A DNA stretch of 64,000 bases from NCBI RefSeq assembly GCF_029227915.1, contig NC_079881.1, positions 21,489,501 to 21,553,500 on the forward strand. Direction: 5' to 3'. Below, piece by piece: positions 21,375 through 32,596 of this stretch; within the stretch, counting starts at the first letter, position 1; each line of letters starts with the position of its first letter. The notes below the pieces were generated by a model that was not told the origin of the DNA, did no database searches, and was given only the letters and a program-made list of their open reading frames with translations. The DNA comes from Hydractinia symbiolongicarpus. Its lineage: Eukaryota > Cnidaria > Hydrozoa > Anthoathecata > Hydractiniidae. The position numbers and the translations under genes are program-made.

Positions 21375-22442
21375 GTATAATAATAGCTTTTTTGAAAATA
21401 TATACAAAATATATACAAAAAATGTCTTGTAATTTTTAGAAATATTCACATTTGTTGTTCCAAAGATTTTGAAGATAGTGTTTCTTATGCCAACTCGTAA
21501 ATAAAATTTGGGGTTAAAAAAATTGGGAGTTTAATTGATAAACAATAAATAATAACTTTCCCCTTTTTTATGGGAAGTTTTCTCGTCTTTCTTAGTTGTT
21601 GTTTCCTGTTTCCTGTTACATCTTTGCTGCCATAAAAACAATGTTGTTATTATTTTTAAATTGCGTAGCCAAATGTATTTTCTGTTTACGGCAGCCATTT
21701 TATTCTGAATATCTCTTCTCTCCAGCGGAAAATTGATTTCCAATAAGTAAGAACAATATATAAGAACAATGCTCCTGAGCTTACTACGTTCGAGGGGATA
21801 ATGCAGTCGTATGGAAACCTACCTTAAGGCATGTGAATCGTAAGACGAAGTGTATCGTTTGATGTACACAAATAAACCAATAAATGACACGTTACATCTC
21901 GTATCATCAGAGAGTTCTTGTTAAATGATGAAAATGAGAATAAAACACGTATCGTAAAAGAAAACTGAATCTCCACAATAGTTTGGGAATTTATTTATTT
22001 GACGATATTTTCTACACGCAAACTGACTTTTTCCGTGCTTTGCGAAAAGAAAAACAAAGAAGTAACTAAAATCGCGTCCTTGAGGCTCTTCCACGCCTAT
22101 GATATTTTGACGGGACGGCTGGGAGAAACTATTGTTTTTAATTTTAAAAGAATCAGAGCGCCGCTCTCGATCAAGCCTTTTTTGAGAAGAGTGATCAAGT
22201 TTCAAATTCTCCGTTACTATAGTGTCTTACTTCATTCTTTGGAAATCTGGCTTTGACACGATGTCGAGTAAAATTTAAAAACAAATTATTAACTATTTTG
22301 TAAAAATAGCATGTAAAAACAACCTCGTTTCCACTCCTAGGACGTAAAAATAGGTGGTGGGACTAAGTTATATTTATTTGCAAGCTAGAGAATTCTCATA
22401 TTAAAAAGAATTGATAAAAAGGGGCTGGCCAAGGTCGAAAAA
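21375..22442. other. intergenic, unassigned
   Basis: Overlapping ORFs near 21921-22256 on both strands have somewhat higher GC than the surroundings, but I recognise no domain in either. I do not call a gene. Confidence 0.35.
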
Positions 22443-22830
22443 ATGTGTGAAAGATTAATGCTTATTTTACCAAGCTTTGTGGTAGCTGATATATATATCC
22501 AAATGTGTAAAACTACAGATTTATCAACCGCAGATCACGCTCTGATAGTTTGGGAAAGATTTGTGGATGACGTCTCCTTAATAATTAAAAAAGGAAATAT
22601 AGATGCAGTTCAGAAACGTAACAAATAATTTACATCCGAAAATGCAATTTACAATGGAATGCGAGAAGAATGGTACGTTTACTTTCTTAGACAGTCTTCC
22701 TGCAAAACGGTAGTAACTCAACCGCAAACTAAACTCATGCTGATCAATATTTCAACTACACATCTCATCAAAATTCCTGCAAAGAAAGTGTAGTGTCCTC
22801 AGAACAGTCAATGTAGACAACAAAGAAAAT
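22443..22830 (+). pseudogene. Penelope-type reverse transcriptase fragment
   Basis: The first frame reads LIVWERFVDDVSLIIKKGNI, carrying the RT catalytic motif in the form FVDD. After a frameshift, about 22626-22714 reads NLHPKMQFTMECEKNGTFTF then LDS. A third frame (about 22735-22818) reads THADQYFNYTSHQNSCKESV then V. The order RYVDD, HPxIQFTMExExxGxxxFLD, THTDQYLxxxSxHPxxxKxSVV is typical of Penelope-like and related reverse transcriptases. Frameshifts and stops show decay. No endonuclease domain is found next to it. Confidence 0.7.
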
Positions 22831-22867
22831 GACAGACAGAGTTAACTCACTTTAAATACCTTACCTG

Positions 22868-22940
22868 CAAAATTTTCTCAAAGTAATAAATTAGTGGATG
22901 GGTATCCGACCCATTAACCAATTATTTTGAGAAAATTTTA
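22868..22940. repeat. palindromic hairpin element
   Basis: AAAATTTTCTCAAAGTAAT at the left pairs, with minor mismatch, with ATTATTTTGAGAAAATTTT at the right. A second inner pairing is GATGGGT/ACCCAT. It directly follows the RT fragment. Confidence 0.6.
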
Positions 22941-23024
22941 GATCAAGCTTGTTCCAGTCGGACACTTACTAACACTAAAACGCACTAATATTTATGCTTG
23001 GTAAGATAATTAAGTAGTAATAAC

Positions 23025-23073
23025 AAAAAAAACGTGTAAAAAGCTTAGGGATTCTTGCTTACACGTTTTTTTT
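23025..23073. repeat. perfect 15-bp inverted repeat with 19-nt loop
   Basis: A8-CGTGTAA (23025-23039) and TTACACG-T8 (23059-23073) are exact complements. Function unknown. Confidence 0.75.
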
Positions 23074-24523
23074 ATAAGAGACATGTTTATAAGAAACCTA
23101 CATGTAGAATCTTCAAAAATTAGGAAACTTTTACTACTACATTCTATGTCTATTTCTGAAATAAGAAACTTATTTCTAACTAATTCTTACAATTAATTGA
23201 AGAAGATGTTACAATCATCACTGGGGAGAGACTTTGAAATGCTTTATTTTTTTATTTTAAAAACCAACTAGTCCAAAGACTAAAAAAACTGTTAGAAATA
23301 GCTATTTATTTGATATGAGAAGCCCAAACTAAGAAAATTTAGAAACTAAATAAGAAATTTTTGGAACTAAAAACAGGGAATTTCCGCCTACAAATAAGAA
23401 ACTTTTAGAACTAGGCCCTTGGCCAGGTTAGCCGTTTAAGCGCTAGCGGCCTTGACATCAAGCAATAAATCCTAGGAACGAGAACGAAATTAAGAAGGTG
23501 CGGAGACAAGATTGTCCATTTTTTGTTTTTTTTCTGAAACTGATAGAAATATCTTCCTTCTCTTGACAATCAATAAACTCAAAAGAAAAATCGATCGGGG
23601 ATTGCAGTCTGTACCGTTATCCAATATTAAACTGGATGAAGGTACGCGTCTCGAATTTCTAGACGGAGAAGGAACAGAACAGGCATCACACAAAACAAAG
23701 AAAGGGTAACCATGATTTTATAATTAGGTACAAGTTTATAAAATACGCATCTTGGTCACTGTGCTACCTTTTTCAAACAATTAAGTTGTATATTCCTTTA
23801 TGTTTGCCTGAACTTCCTGTTTTCTCTATTTCTGTTAAGAAATAAAGTTAGCAGCCAGATAGCTAGCCTAGCTAGCTAGTCATTTATTATACTTTGAAGT
23901 AAAACAAAAGAAGGTAGCTGTAGTCAATAAAGGCACAGGTGAAAGGTACTGTTACCTGATTAGAATATTGCACAAATCTTGATCTCCGTTATTGTAATTC
24001 TATGAGTATATGACCCACAAAATTAACAAACTATGTCTAAAGAAGGCTTTTCATCTTAAAGACGAAATTTTAAGTAAAAATGACATTTTTTAAAATTGTA
24101 TAATAAATCACGAATGGACCTTGTATCTAAAGGAAGTGTAAGGAACATTGTATATGAGTTGCAAATAATTTATTTTTGGAAAAAATATGTTTTTAACTTT
24201 TACGAGTTATAAAATTTAAAATTTTTGATAGACATTTAATGCTTCTCAGTGAGATAGTAAACTTTGATTTACTATTGGCATAGAGATTTCCTTATTCAGG
24301 GTTGGATATCAATGTTGCCGTCCAGTTATGTTGTTGTAAATATTGTCCTAGGTTACACAGTGAACATGAAAATAACCTAGTAGAGTTAAGAAATAACTAT
24401 TACCAAATACATCAGAAGCTGTTTTGACAGTATTTAGATTACAAGTGAACTATTCAAATGTTTATGCACAAGCTGAAATAATATGAATAACATTTTTATT
24501 TCCTGTGGTAGTATATATATATT
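23074..24523. other. intergenic upstream of WDR45B
   Basis: This contains overlapping ORFs at 23490-23709. The plus-strand one ends in a charged segment with GTRLEFLDGEGTEQ but matches nothing I know, and no flanking exon can be joined to it. The WDR45B promoter and 5' UTR should lie near the right end. Confidence 0.35.
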
Positions 24524-27500
24524 ATGAATATTGGTGGTAACAATGCACACAGCAATGGCTTGCTTTTCGCTGGATTCAATCAAGATCAAGGTATGTTTTA
24601 TTGTTTATTCAATTTATTTTTTTTACCTTTTGTGTTTTTGATGCTTCTTAAGAAGTTGTTAGGTATTATAAAAGGTCCTGCATTTAGTTTAAAATATTAT
24701 GTATAGTAATTCATCATTCCTACCTAATATAGGATGTTTTGCATGTGGTATGAATGATGGTTTCCGTGTGTATAATTGTGATCCTGTAAAGGAGAAGGAA
24801 AGGCAGGGTATGTTATGATTAAATTTATCAAGAAACAGAAACAGAAAATATGTTGTTTGATGACTTAAGTGCTAAAAAAATAATTTTGCTGAACAAGAAC
24901 ATTTTTGATTAGATGATATTACATAGAAATAGGGGCTTTTAGTTAATCTCTCACCTTGTTGATTAATGATAAAGTTTTTGATTTGTTTTCTGACTCTTAT
25001 CTGTCTTCGTAACTACAAAACTATTTTTTTGAGAAAAAACTAATGCTTTATATAAATCGTCTAATTAAAATTAATTTGCATATACAAATTGTGTCACTTT
25101 TACTAACCTTACTGGATTTAATGTCATTGTTTCCTAGACTTTAATGATTGTGGCATTGCCCATGTAGAAATGTTGTTTCGATGCAATTATTTAGCTTTGG
25201 TTGGTGGAGGTAGCAGTCCCAAATTTCCTCCCAATGAAGGTGATTATTAACAAGTTTTTGTGTCCATACGAATACATAGATCCACAATGTCCTCACTGCA
25301 GTGCTGCAAGCATACAAAAAGCAGCAATTCTAATGATAAATTTTACATTTCAGTAAAAATTTGGGATGATCTGACAAAGAAGTGTGTCATTTCATTGGAT
25401 TTCTCCAGCGATGTCAAGGGTGTAAAACTTAGGAGGGATTGGTAACTACTTTTATAAATTATTTATCTCTTTAGTAATAACCGTTGCCTGTCTGTTTCTG
25501 TACAACATGATAATGCAAGCAGCGAGACACACGAAATGCGCTATGTAAAGAGCAGGCAAACCTTTTTGTCTGTCCCTGCGTTTTTTAGTAATCCTACAGA
25601 TGCTTGAAATACAAGCACTTAATTCTTATATTTGCTATATTTTATATTTGCTACAAGCGAATATCATTCAAATTATCCATCTAAATATAACATATAAAAT
25701 AACAGTAACTCGTGAAGTCAGGTTTTTTACATAATAATAATTTTAAACCGATTTTGTTATTGCCTCAAATGTTTCAAACTTTCAAGTTAAATTAGATTTT
25801 ATTTCCAAAATTTAAAAATAGATTACATTAAAGCAAGTAGTGTGATAAATATTTTTAGGAAAACTACGGTAAATGATGTAAAGCAAATTTCTAAATCTGC
25901 ATTGATATATTAAAATCATTAGATTGCTGTAATTTCCTGCAACCTTCCCTTTTTTAAAAACAATGTTCTTATTCTCCCTGTACAGTTCTTTAAATTTGTA
26001 AACTTTCACAGCTGAGTTCTTTTATTTACAAACAGGAGATCAATAGTTCTTTTGCTTAATTTTATTTGTAAAAAAGTATGAGTTCAAAACAATTTCATTT
26101 CACCATAATTTTATTACTATTTTAATAAATCAGTAATTAAATCTTCCAGAAATAAATAGCTCAACAGACTTGAACCTGAAACATATTACAAAATCATATA
26201 AAACCAAAAAAAATTTAAATTCGGAACTTACGTATCACTACACTAGACTTGTATTGCTTGGTATTCACTAGTCTCATAAAAAAACAGCAAAATTTTAAAT
26301 TTTCATGTTTCGTTAATTCTTGCATATATTTATTGATAATGTTAAGTACTTTATTTTTTTCAGGATTGTGGTTGTGTTGGATACCATGATCAAAGTTTAC
26401 ACCTTTACAAGAAACCCACAACAACTACACGTGTTTGAAACTTGTCCTAACCCGAAAGGTATTGTAGTAAAACAAACATGAAAATGTTATTAACGGACGT
26501 AAAGTTTATTTGTTTACACTTTATTATTACTTGACGACGACATCAATACTAGTTATGTTTCCAAATCCATGTGGGTTTTATGTTGAAAACAAACCTATTA
26601 GCCTGGTGTCTAGCTGGTTATTTACTCCTTTTAGTACTTACTTGTTGTTTACATATTATAAAATAACAGTTGGCAACAACAAAAACTTTTTAGGACTTAT
26701 ATATTACTATATTTTTTGTTTTAGGTCTATGTGTTCTGTGTCCAAGTAGCAGTAATTCCTTGTTGGCGTTTCCAGGTCGAAAGCCTGGCCATGTGCAAGT
26801 CGTAGACCTGTCAAGTACAGAAAAACCACCTAGCGAAATAGATGCTCACGAAGCAGTGCTTAGTTGCATGTCACTAAATTTAAACGGAACCAGACTCGCC
26901 ACAGCTTCTGAAAAGGTTAAATTTTTGTCATTTTTTTTTAATGCATACTATTTGTAATGTGTTTGTTTCTTAAAAGCCTGTAGTGAGTTTCATTTTTTTA
27001 TATGTACCCATCAGTCTGATAAAAATCTCCACTGGTTGTGTTGCGTTAAGAAACATACCAACATTGAGTTGCATTAAAATTTAAACCTGTCTGTTGAAAT
27101 ATGTTGGCAGGAATGAAGAAGTACACGGAAGGAATTTTTATTATTTTTCTCGTACAGGGTACATTGATTCGTGTATTCGACACAGCCACCAATCAGCAAC
27201 TTCACGAATTACGACGAGGGGCTGGAAATGCGAACATATACTGGTGGGTATTTTCTTTTTAAAATGGTGTTCGGAAATACGTTTAGTTTAGTTATTGTAG
27301 AGCTTGTATCAGCTGTGAGGTATCGTGGAATAATGCGGATAATATTTTATATTAACTTATTTCACAATAGAAACTTTCTTGTTTTATGGCATTTAAATTT
27401 CGGCATGAATTATAATTGTTATAAATATCAAAAACATTTTTCTGTATATATGTATTTTATGAAACGGAAAAGCTTTAGTTTTTGTGTGAAAAGAGGCGTT

Positions 27501-28939
27501 TCAAGCCTAAATATATATATATATGTTTTTATTTTTTTTGTCAGTATTAACTTTAATCACGACTCATCTTTACTCTGCGTATCAAGTGATCATGGAACTG
27601 TTCATATTTTCGCTGTCGAGGATCCAAGAAGAAACAAAACGTCCAGGTAAGCATCATTTTTTTTTCTATCAAGTATTAGATTTTTTCTGAATGGAGTTAC
27701 AAAAATAAGTCCTTGATGTGATTACTGTCTATTCGGTGCTGTTTCTTCGTTGCATTTTGTCTACATCAATAAAAATTACTTTTAGCTTGTCATCATCGTT
27801 ACTACCAAAGTACTTTAGTTCGAAGTGGAGCTTTTCCAGATTTCAAGTTCCCAGCTCGTCACATTGTATTTGTGCGTTTGGCGCAGACAAAAACTCCGTC
27901 GTTGGTAAGTTAAAACTTAACTTTCCAAACGTACATCTCTGTACACAAAATTTGGTTGTGTTCTCCTCCTACAATCAGGTTACTAAGAAGATTAGTTATG
28001 AAACATTCCCCTTCATTACACCTAGGAGTTTTACCTTTGTTCAGGAGTAAGTAAGTAAGTAAGTAAATACATTTATTTAATTGTCTAGAGTATAAATAAT
28101 GCAATAATCTAACCTAACAGGAGAGCTAGTCAAATAGATAAATCTAATCAAAAACTAGCCCCCCTGTCAACAAAAAAAATAAGATAGACATATATATATA
28201 TACGTGGTAGAAATAAATTAGAAGACAAAGACAAAACAAACAAAAAAAACACAAGAAAAACAAACAAAAAATCAATAAATGAAATAAGATAAACAAAAAT
28301 TAAACAAAATTAAATAAAAAAATATAGCTATATATATACAAAAAATGAATAACTAATTAAACTTAAATTTAAATTTAAGTGTAGCAAATAAATTATTAGT
28401 TTATATGTATTCCTTATAAGTATTTACTTAACAATTGATTTGTAATTATTTTTTTGCACTGGTTTTTGGATAGTGATGACAGCTTTTTATCACTGTGTTG
28501 GTTATTAATTGTATTCCAGCAACGGATTGATTGATATTTTATACTATAAATTCCATACCAAGTGGTACTAACATTTGGAAGTATTAGGTTATTGTTTGAT
28601 GCATTTCTGGTATTATGGGTATGAGTATTTGCAACCAGAGTGAAAATGCCTTGCAGGGGTTTAGGCAAATTTTTATGATAATGATCATACGCAAATAAAA
28701 AGTCTTTCAGGAACCTGAAAATATGGCAAATACCCTTAAACGTGTTCACAAAGAATGGCAGACGCTATTCTAGTGCACTCCATCGTCGCACATGAATTTT
28801 TTAGAATTAATTATTCGTTGTTTTTTTTTTTATAGTGATATGTGCTGACGGAAGTTATTACAAATTTATTTTTAACAACAAGGGGGAGTGCACGCGTGAC
28901 TCGTACCACGACTTTCTTCAAATGACGGATAACGATTAA
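24524..28939 (+). CDS. WDR45B: WIPI3 / WDR45B beta-propeller phosphoinositide-binding protein
   Basis: This is a PROPPIN-family seven-bladed beta-propeller that binds PI3P/PI(3,5)P2 and acts in autophagosome formation and lysosomal nutrient signalling. Ten exons join without a break: 24524-24590, 24733-24807, 25138-25239, 25354-25441, 26364-26458, 26725-26915, 27158-27243, 27545-27646, 27786-27904 and 28836-28939. The product is 342 residues, against 344 in human. Recognisable blocks are [55 protein letters not shown], the lipid-binding LRRG in [30 protein letters not shown] and [19 protein letters not shown]. The start Met precedes residues aligned with the human amino terminus. Intron 9 holds a LINE fragment. 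Possible poly(A) signals lie at 29316 and near 29403. Confidence 0.96.
28044..28760 (-). mobile_element. 5'-truncated LINE in WDR45B intron 9
   Basis: A minus-strand frame at 28749-28414 contains [16 protein letters not shown] and [15 protein letters not shown], resembling the carboxy end of non-LTR retrotransposon reverse transcriptases in cnidarians. It is followed by an AT-rich 3' UTR and a tail of TTAC units (plus strand GTAA repeats at 28044-28065). The insertion is opposite to WDR45B. Confidence 0.65.
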
Positions 28940-29730
28940 GCGATAATTGCGCGGGAAACTTTCAACGTCTTTGGGACTCGAATGGATGGTTGCTATATCG
29001 ATCTGTTGTGGTTTTTGGCAATACGCCTTTGGGCTGAAACAGTCAGATTTTTAATCATGTTAACTTGAATCAGATAGCAAGTTTGGTTATCTGTAATACT
29101 TCGGAAATTGAGGAAGTCCCAGGATGCATTCGTTTCTTAAGTGTACACTTTACGCGAATTGTCTATCCATTTTCTAGCTGCTTTAACCTACTTTTCAATT
29201 AGAAAGCGAAGCATAACTACAAATAGTCCTCCCTGTTCTAACTGACTACTCCAGGGTAGTGTAGTCAAATTCCTTTTCTCTGAATAACACGCTTGCGTTA
29301 CACCAGAAAGTTCAGAATAAAATTTTGCAGAATATATTTTAGCAGAGATATGTAAATATTTTTTATATCTTACCGCATTTATTTTAATTTTTTTTTGTCA
29401 TATCGTAAATAAAAACTTAAATATAACAAGCTTAACGTTTCTCTTTCCTGGTGCGTTTCTAGTGAAACTAAAAGAGTGAATGGTCACGTGACCGAAACAA
29501 AATAAAACAAGGAAGCCAAGCACCAAGCCTTGTTCTTCCCCTTATCCCCCCATCCTTCGTAGCATGGGCCCTGAAAAGTAGGACGTTGCATTCACGACCC
29601 AAGTCGTCATAAAAAACTGAAAAATCAAAATCGATGCCACGAATACGTATTTGCATCTACGAAATTATTATGACTGGCATTAAATTTACAGACTCTTCTC
29701 TAGGGTTGGCTATTGGTTATTATTAAAATA
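28940..29730. other. WDR45B 3' flank
   Basis: Presumed 3' UTR and intergenic DNA. Two AATAAA hexamers near 29316 and 29403 are candidate poly(A) signals. No further gene is seen. Confidence 0.4.
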
Positions 29731-29912
29731 TAGTCGTTAGCCCGTTGAAAAATCCATGGGTTCGCCCGTCCTTTATATTTACCCGTTGCAACAACGTGGA
29801 TAAAAATATATCGCATTTGATATTCGTGTTTCCGTAACATCATTTTTTAACTCAGCGGGGGGTCCGCGCAGAGACAGACAGACGACGGCTATTATTATAG
29901 AGATTGAGGCGA
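29731..29912 (+). repeat. short complete copy of the GTCGTTAACCCG repeat family
   Basis: It starts TAGTCGTTAGCCCGTTG, has the CCATGGGTTCGCCCGTCC block, and ends CTATTATTATAGAGATTGAGG. That end resembles the TATTATTATATAAGAGA end of the long copy at 7926-8683. At about 180 bp it may be an internally deleted form of that element. Confidence 0.5.
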
Positions 29913-30631
29913 CGAACTAAAGTCGAAGTAAAATGTAATACGATCCCTAGGATTTTCGGCTCGGGAGGGCCGCGCTGATAGGGCGCAGAGGTTTGTCCAT
30001 AGAGTTTTTTTAAAGTAAAATAGCTAGTTGAACAATTTATGCGATGACCAGCTCTAGAAAGGGATGGGCTGAGTTACAGTGCCGTTATCGGAAAGGAGGG
30101 TAAAATAAAATGGAGGTCACAAATACGAATTCGTAGTATCGATTTTGTCAAATATCTAAAAAATACAATTATACTTACCCTTAAAGGGTGGAACTCATGG
30201 TCGAAAATATTTTTACCCCTTGTTACCCCTTGATCATCGCAAATACAGTGCTGATCTCTAGAGACGGGGACTACACATATCGCGACTAAAACTCCGAGTG
30301 TTGGCGGCAAAACTTTTGCGACAAATTGAAGTGAACACGGATTGTTTTCGACCCTCCTGCCGCCTCATCACCAACGGCCCTGCTTCTTTCTCGCAACAGG
30401 CGGCGTTTACTTAATAAATAACCGTGGTCGGACGTATTAACATTGATTGCCAAGAAAATATTTATTATTTTTATCGTGTGTGTGAAGCTCTGACTTTAAG
30501 AATTAAAATGCCTTTCATTTGGTAAACATGAATGAAATGAAAGAGATCACATGAGGTATGTATTTTATGTAATTAAATGGAACGATATAAACATCACGTG
30601 TTTGTCAGCATCTACCTAGCTGGGCGTTTGT
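29913..30631. other. upstream region of the GILT-like gene
   Basis: Mixed composition with a GC-richer part near 29950-30420. ORFs here match nothing. The promoter of the next gene lies at the right end. Confidence 0.35.
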
Positions 30632-30638
30632 TATAAAT
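30632..30638 (+). promoter_or_regulatory. TATA box of the GILT-like gene
   Basis: TATAAAT lies 52-58 bp before the start codon at 30690. This leaves room for a transcription start near 30660 and a short 5' UTR. Confidence 0.5.
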
Positions 30639-30689
30639 TAGAACGAAACAACAGAAGGCCAAATCAGTTTCTACTGTTCTACGAATAGA

Positions 30690-31793
30690 ATGTCATCTCT
30701 CAATCAGTCGTGGCTTTTGGTGTTGATTTTTTCATGCCTTGCTGCAACAGTCTTTTCTGCTCCAGAGGAATGCAAACAAGGACCCAGTAAATGGTGCTTG
30801 AATGCTGAAACTGCTAAAAAATGTGGTGCAATAAGTTTTTGCTTGTTTGAGAAAGAGTTTTACAACAACAAGATCAAGTTTGTACCCGATCAACATAAAA
30901 AACAACAACATGATGAGTCTGGTTTCAAACTAGATGCCCCTCCAGTCAATGTTACCTTGTATTATGAATCTTTGTGCCCAGACTGCAAAGAAGTTTGGCA
31001 GTATCAGTTATTTCCAACCTTTCAAAAGTTAGCTTCCAGTGGAATTTTGAATGTGTACCTTGTTCCCTATGGAAATGCACAGGAGAGACAATATGGAAAT
31101 CAGTGGATATTTTATTGCCAGCATGGACAAGCTGAATGCATCGGTAAACTTATTTGAAATTATAAGTTTGAGATTATGAGTGCACACCCAGTTTTAATTA
31201 CATTATGTGTCTTTTGACTTATTTGTTTGATCAACAATGGATAATATCAAGACATTTTGACACATTTATGAACTGATCTTTTGTTATAACGTCTGATGTT
31301 TTGTTTGTTCTCAGCATAGTTCTTTTAATATGAAAACATTTTTGTTGGCAGATTGTGTCTCGTCAATCAATTTATTTTTTAAGCATACTCTTTGCATGTT
31401 TTAGGTAATTTAATAGAAACATGTGCTTTACACCATTATCCTGATCAAAACGTGTACATGCCCTTTCTTCATTGCGTTGAATATTATGGCCCAACAGCAA
31501 CGAATGCAAGATATTGTGCCAGTCTTCAAAAAATGGACTATAATGTGATATCTTCTTGTGCAGCTGGCACTGAAGGTAATCAACTACAGCACCAAATGGC
31601 TGTGAAAACGGAGACTTTAAGTCCACCGCACCAGTATGTTCCTTGGTTTACCATGAATGGATATCACAGTTACACAATACAACAACAGCTGTCGTCAAAT
31701 ATGTTAGCCTATGTGTGCAATTCATATACTGGCACAAAACCTGCAGCTTGCTCACAAAAAAAGAAAATCGGTGCTTGTTATCGAAACCAATGA
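30690..31793 (+). CDS. GILT-type lysosomal thiol reductase with saposin-A domain
   Basis: The GILT family (gamma-interferon-inducible lysosomal thiol reductase, IFI30) reduces disulfides at low pH in lysosomes and is often secreted. Exons 30690-31143 and 31405-31793 give 280 residues. Residues 1-23 are a signal peptide ending VFSA. Residues about 26-50 carry CKQG, WC, CGAISFC spacing, as in a saposin-A domain. The thioredoxin-like domain begins near residue 86 with an NVT glycosylation site and the active-site motif CPDC. The family signature CQHGxxECxxNxxxxC is complete across the exon junction (CQHGQAECIGNLIETC). Later cysteines and the PPHQYVPWFTMNG block also fit. The TATA box is at 30632 and the poly(A) signal at 31910-31915. 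The saposin-A plus GILT combination is known from invertebrates. Confidence 0.93.
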
Positions 31794-31915
31794 TAACTTT
31801 TTTTAACTTAAGACTTTTTTTACATTGTTTATTCACATAGGATTTACACTTGTGTAATTGTTTTGGAAGGATTATTATTTATTTTAATTTTTGTGATATA
31901 ATTTTTTTAAATAAA

Positions 31916-32590
31916 TGCATTCATCTTGTTGTCAGTAATCTTTTTCTAAATAGACATAAAGTCATAGTATTTATAGCCTAGTTAACTAAGCTTTCTTCAA
32001 GGACATCAAAAAGTTCAATTTCCCTCGTACGAAAGCTTAGACGCAAGCAAATGTGTTACAGCAAATCTGTAAAGTTCAAATCCACAAATTCATGCAGAAT
32101 ACTTTCCCAAAGATAAACTAAAATCAACTAATGAGCAGAAAGCCAGTGCAGTCACATCCTATCCTCCTTTTAAAGAACAATAAAAGTAACCAATCAAAAA
32201 GCGCGGTCAGTATTTCGCCTCAACTATAAATGTTTGTATATAAAGTGTTAACTTGAGATTAAAAGTAATGTATGCCACAAGATTGTACTAAAGATGTTAA
32301 TGAAAGCTTACTTTTTTTTTCAAAAAAGCTGCACGGTTGCGATAAAACATCTAAATGGGATATGTCCATGAAATCAGACAACTGAAAGTTAACAAGCGCT
32401 GTCAATGAGAAAAAAAAACATAGCATTATCATATTATTTCATATTTTATTTGCATGTTGGCATGAATTTTGTCTTGAAAAATTTTCTTTTAAAAAATAAG
32501 ATGCAAAAAAATAATTTTTTGAGGAAACAACTTTTTTCTCATTATGTTTGAGCAATTCATGGTAAGAGCACATTGTAATGCTTTTTTTGT
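31916..32590. other. intergenic between GILT-like and AROS-like genes
   Basis: AT-rich DNA without recognised features. The end is a pyrimidine-rich tract leading into the splice-acceptor-like TTCTAG at 32590-32595. Confidence 0.4.
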
Positions 32591-32596
32591 TCTAGC

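Noticed and set aside
21921-22256. Possible gene in overlapping ORFs
   Set aside because: No domain, no splice partners, and opposite-strand ORFs of similar length.
23490-23709. Possible exon of an unknown gene on either strand
   Set aside because: Both strands are open, neither matches anything, and no neighbouring exon can be joined.
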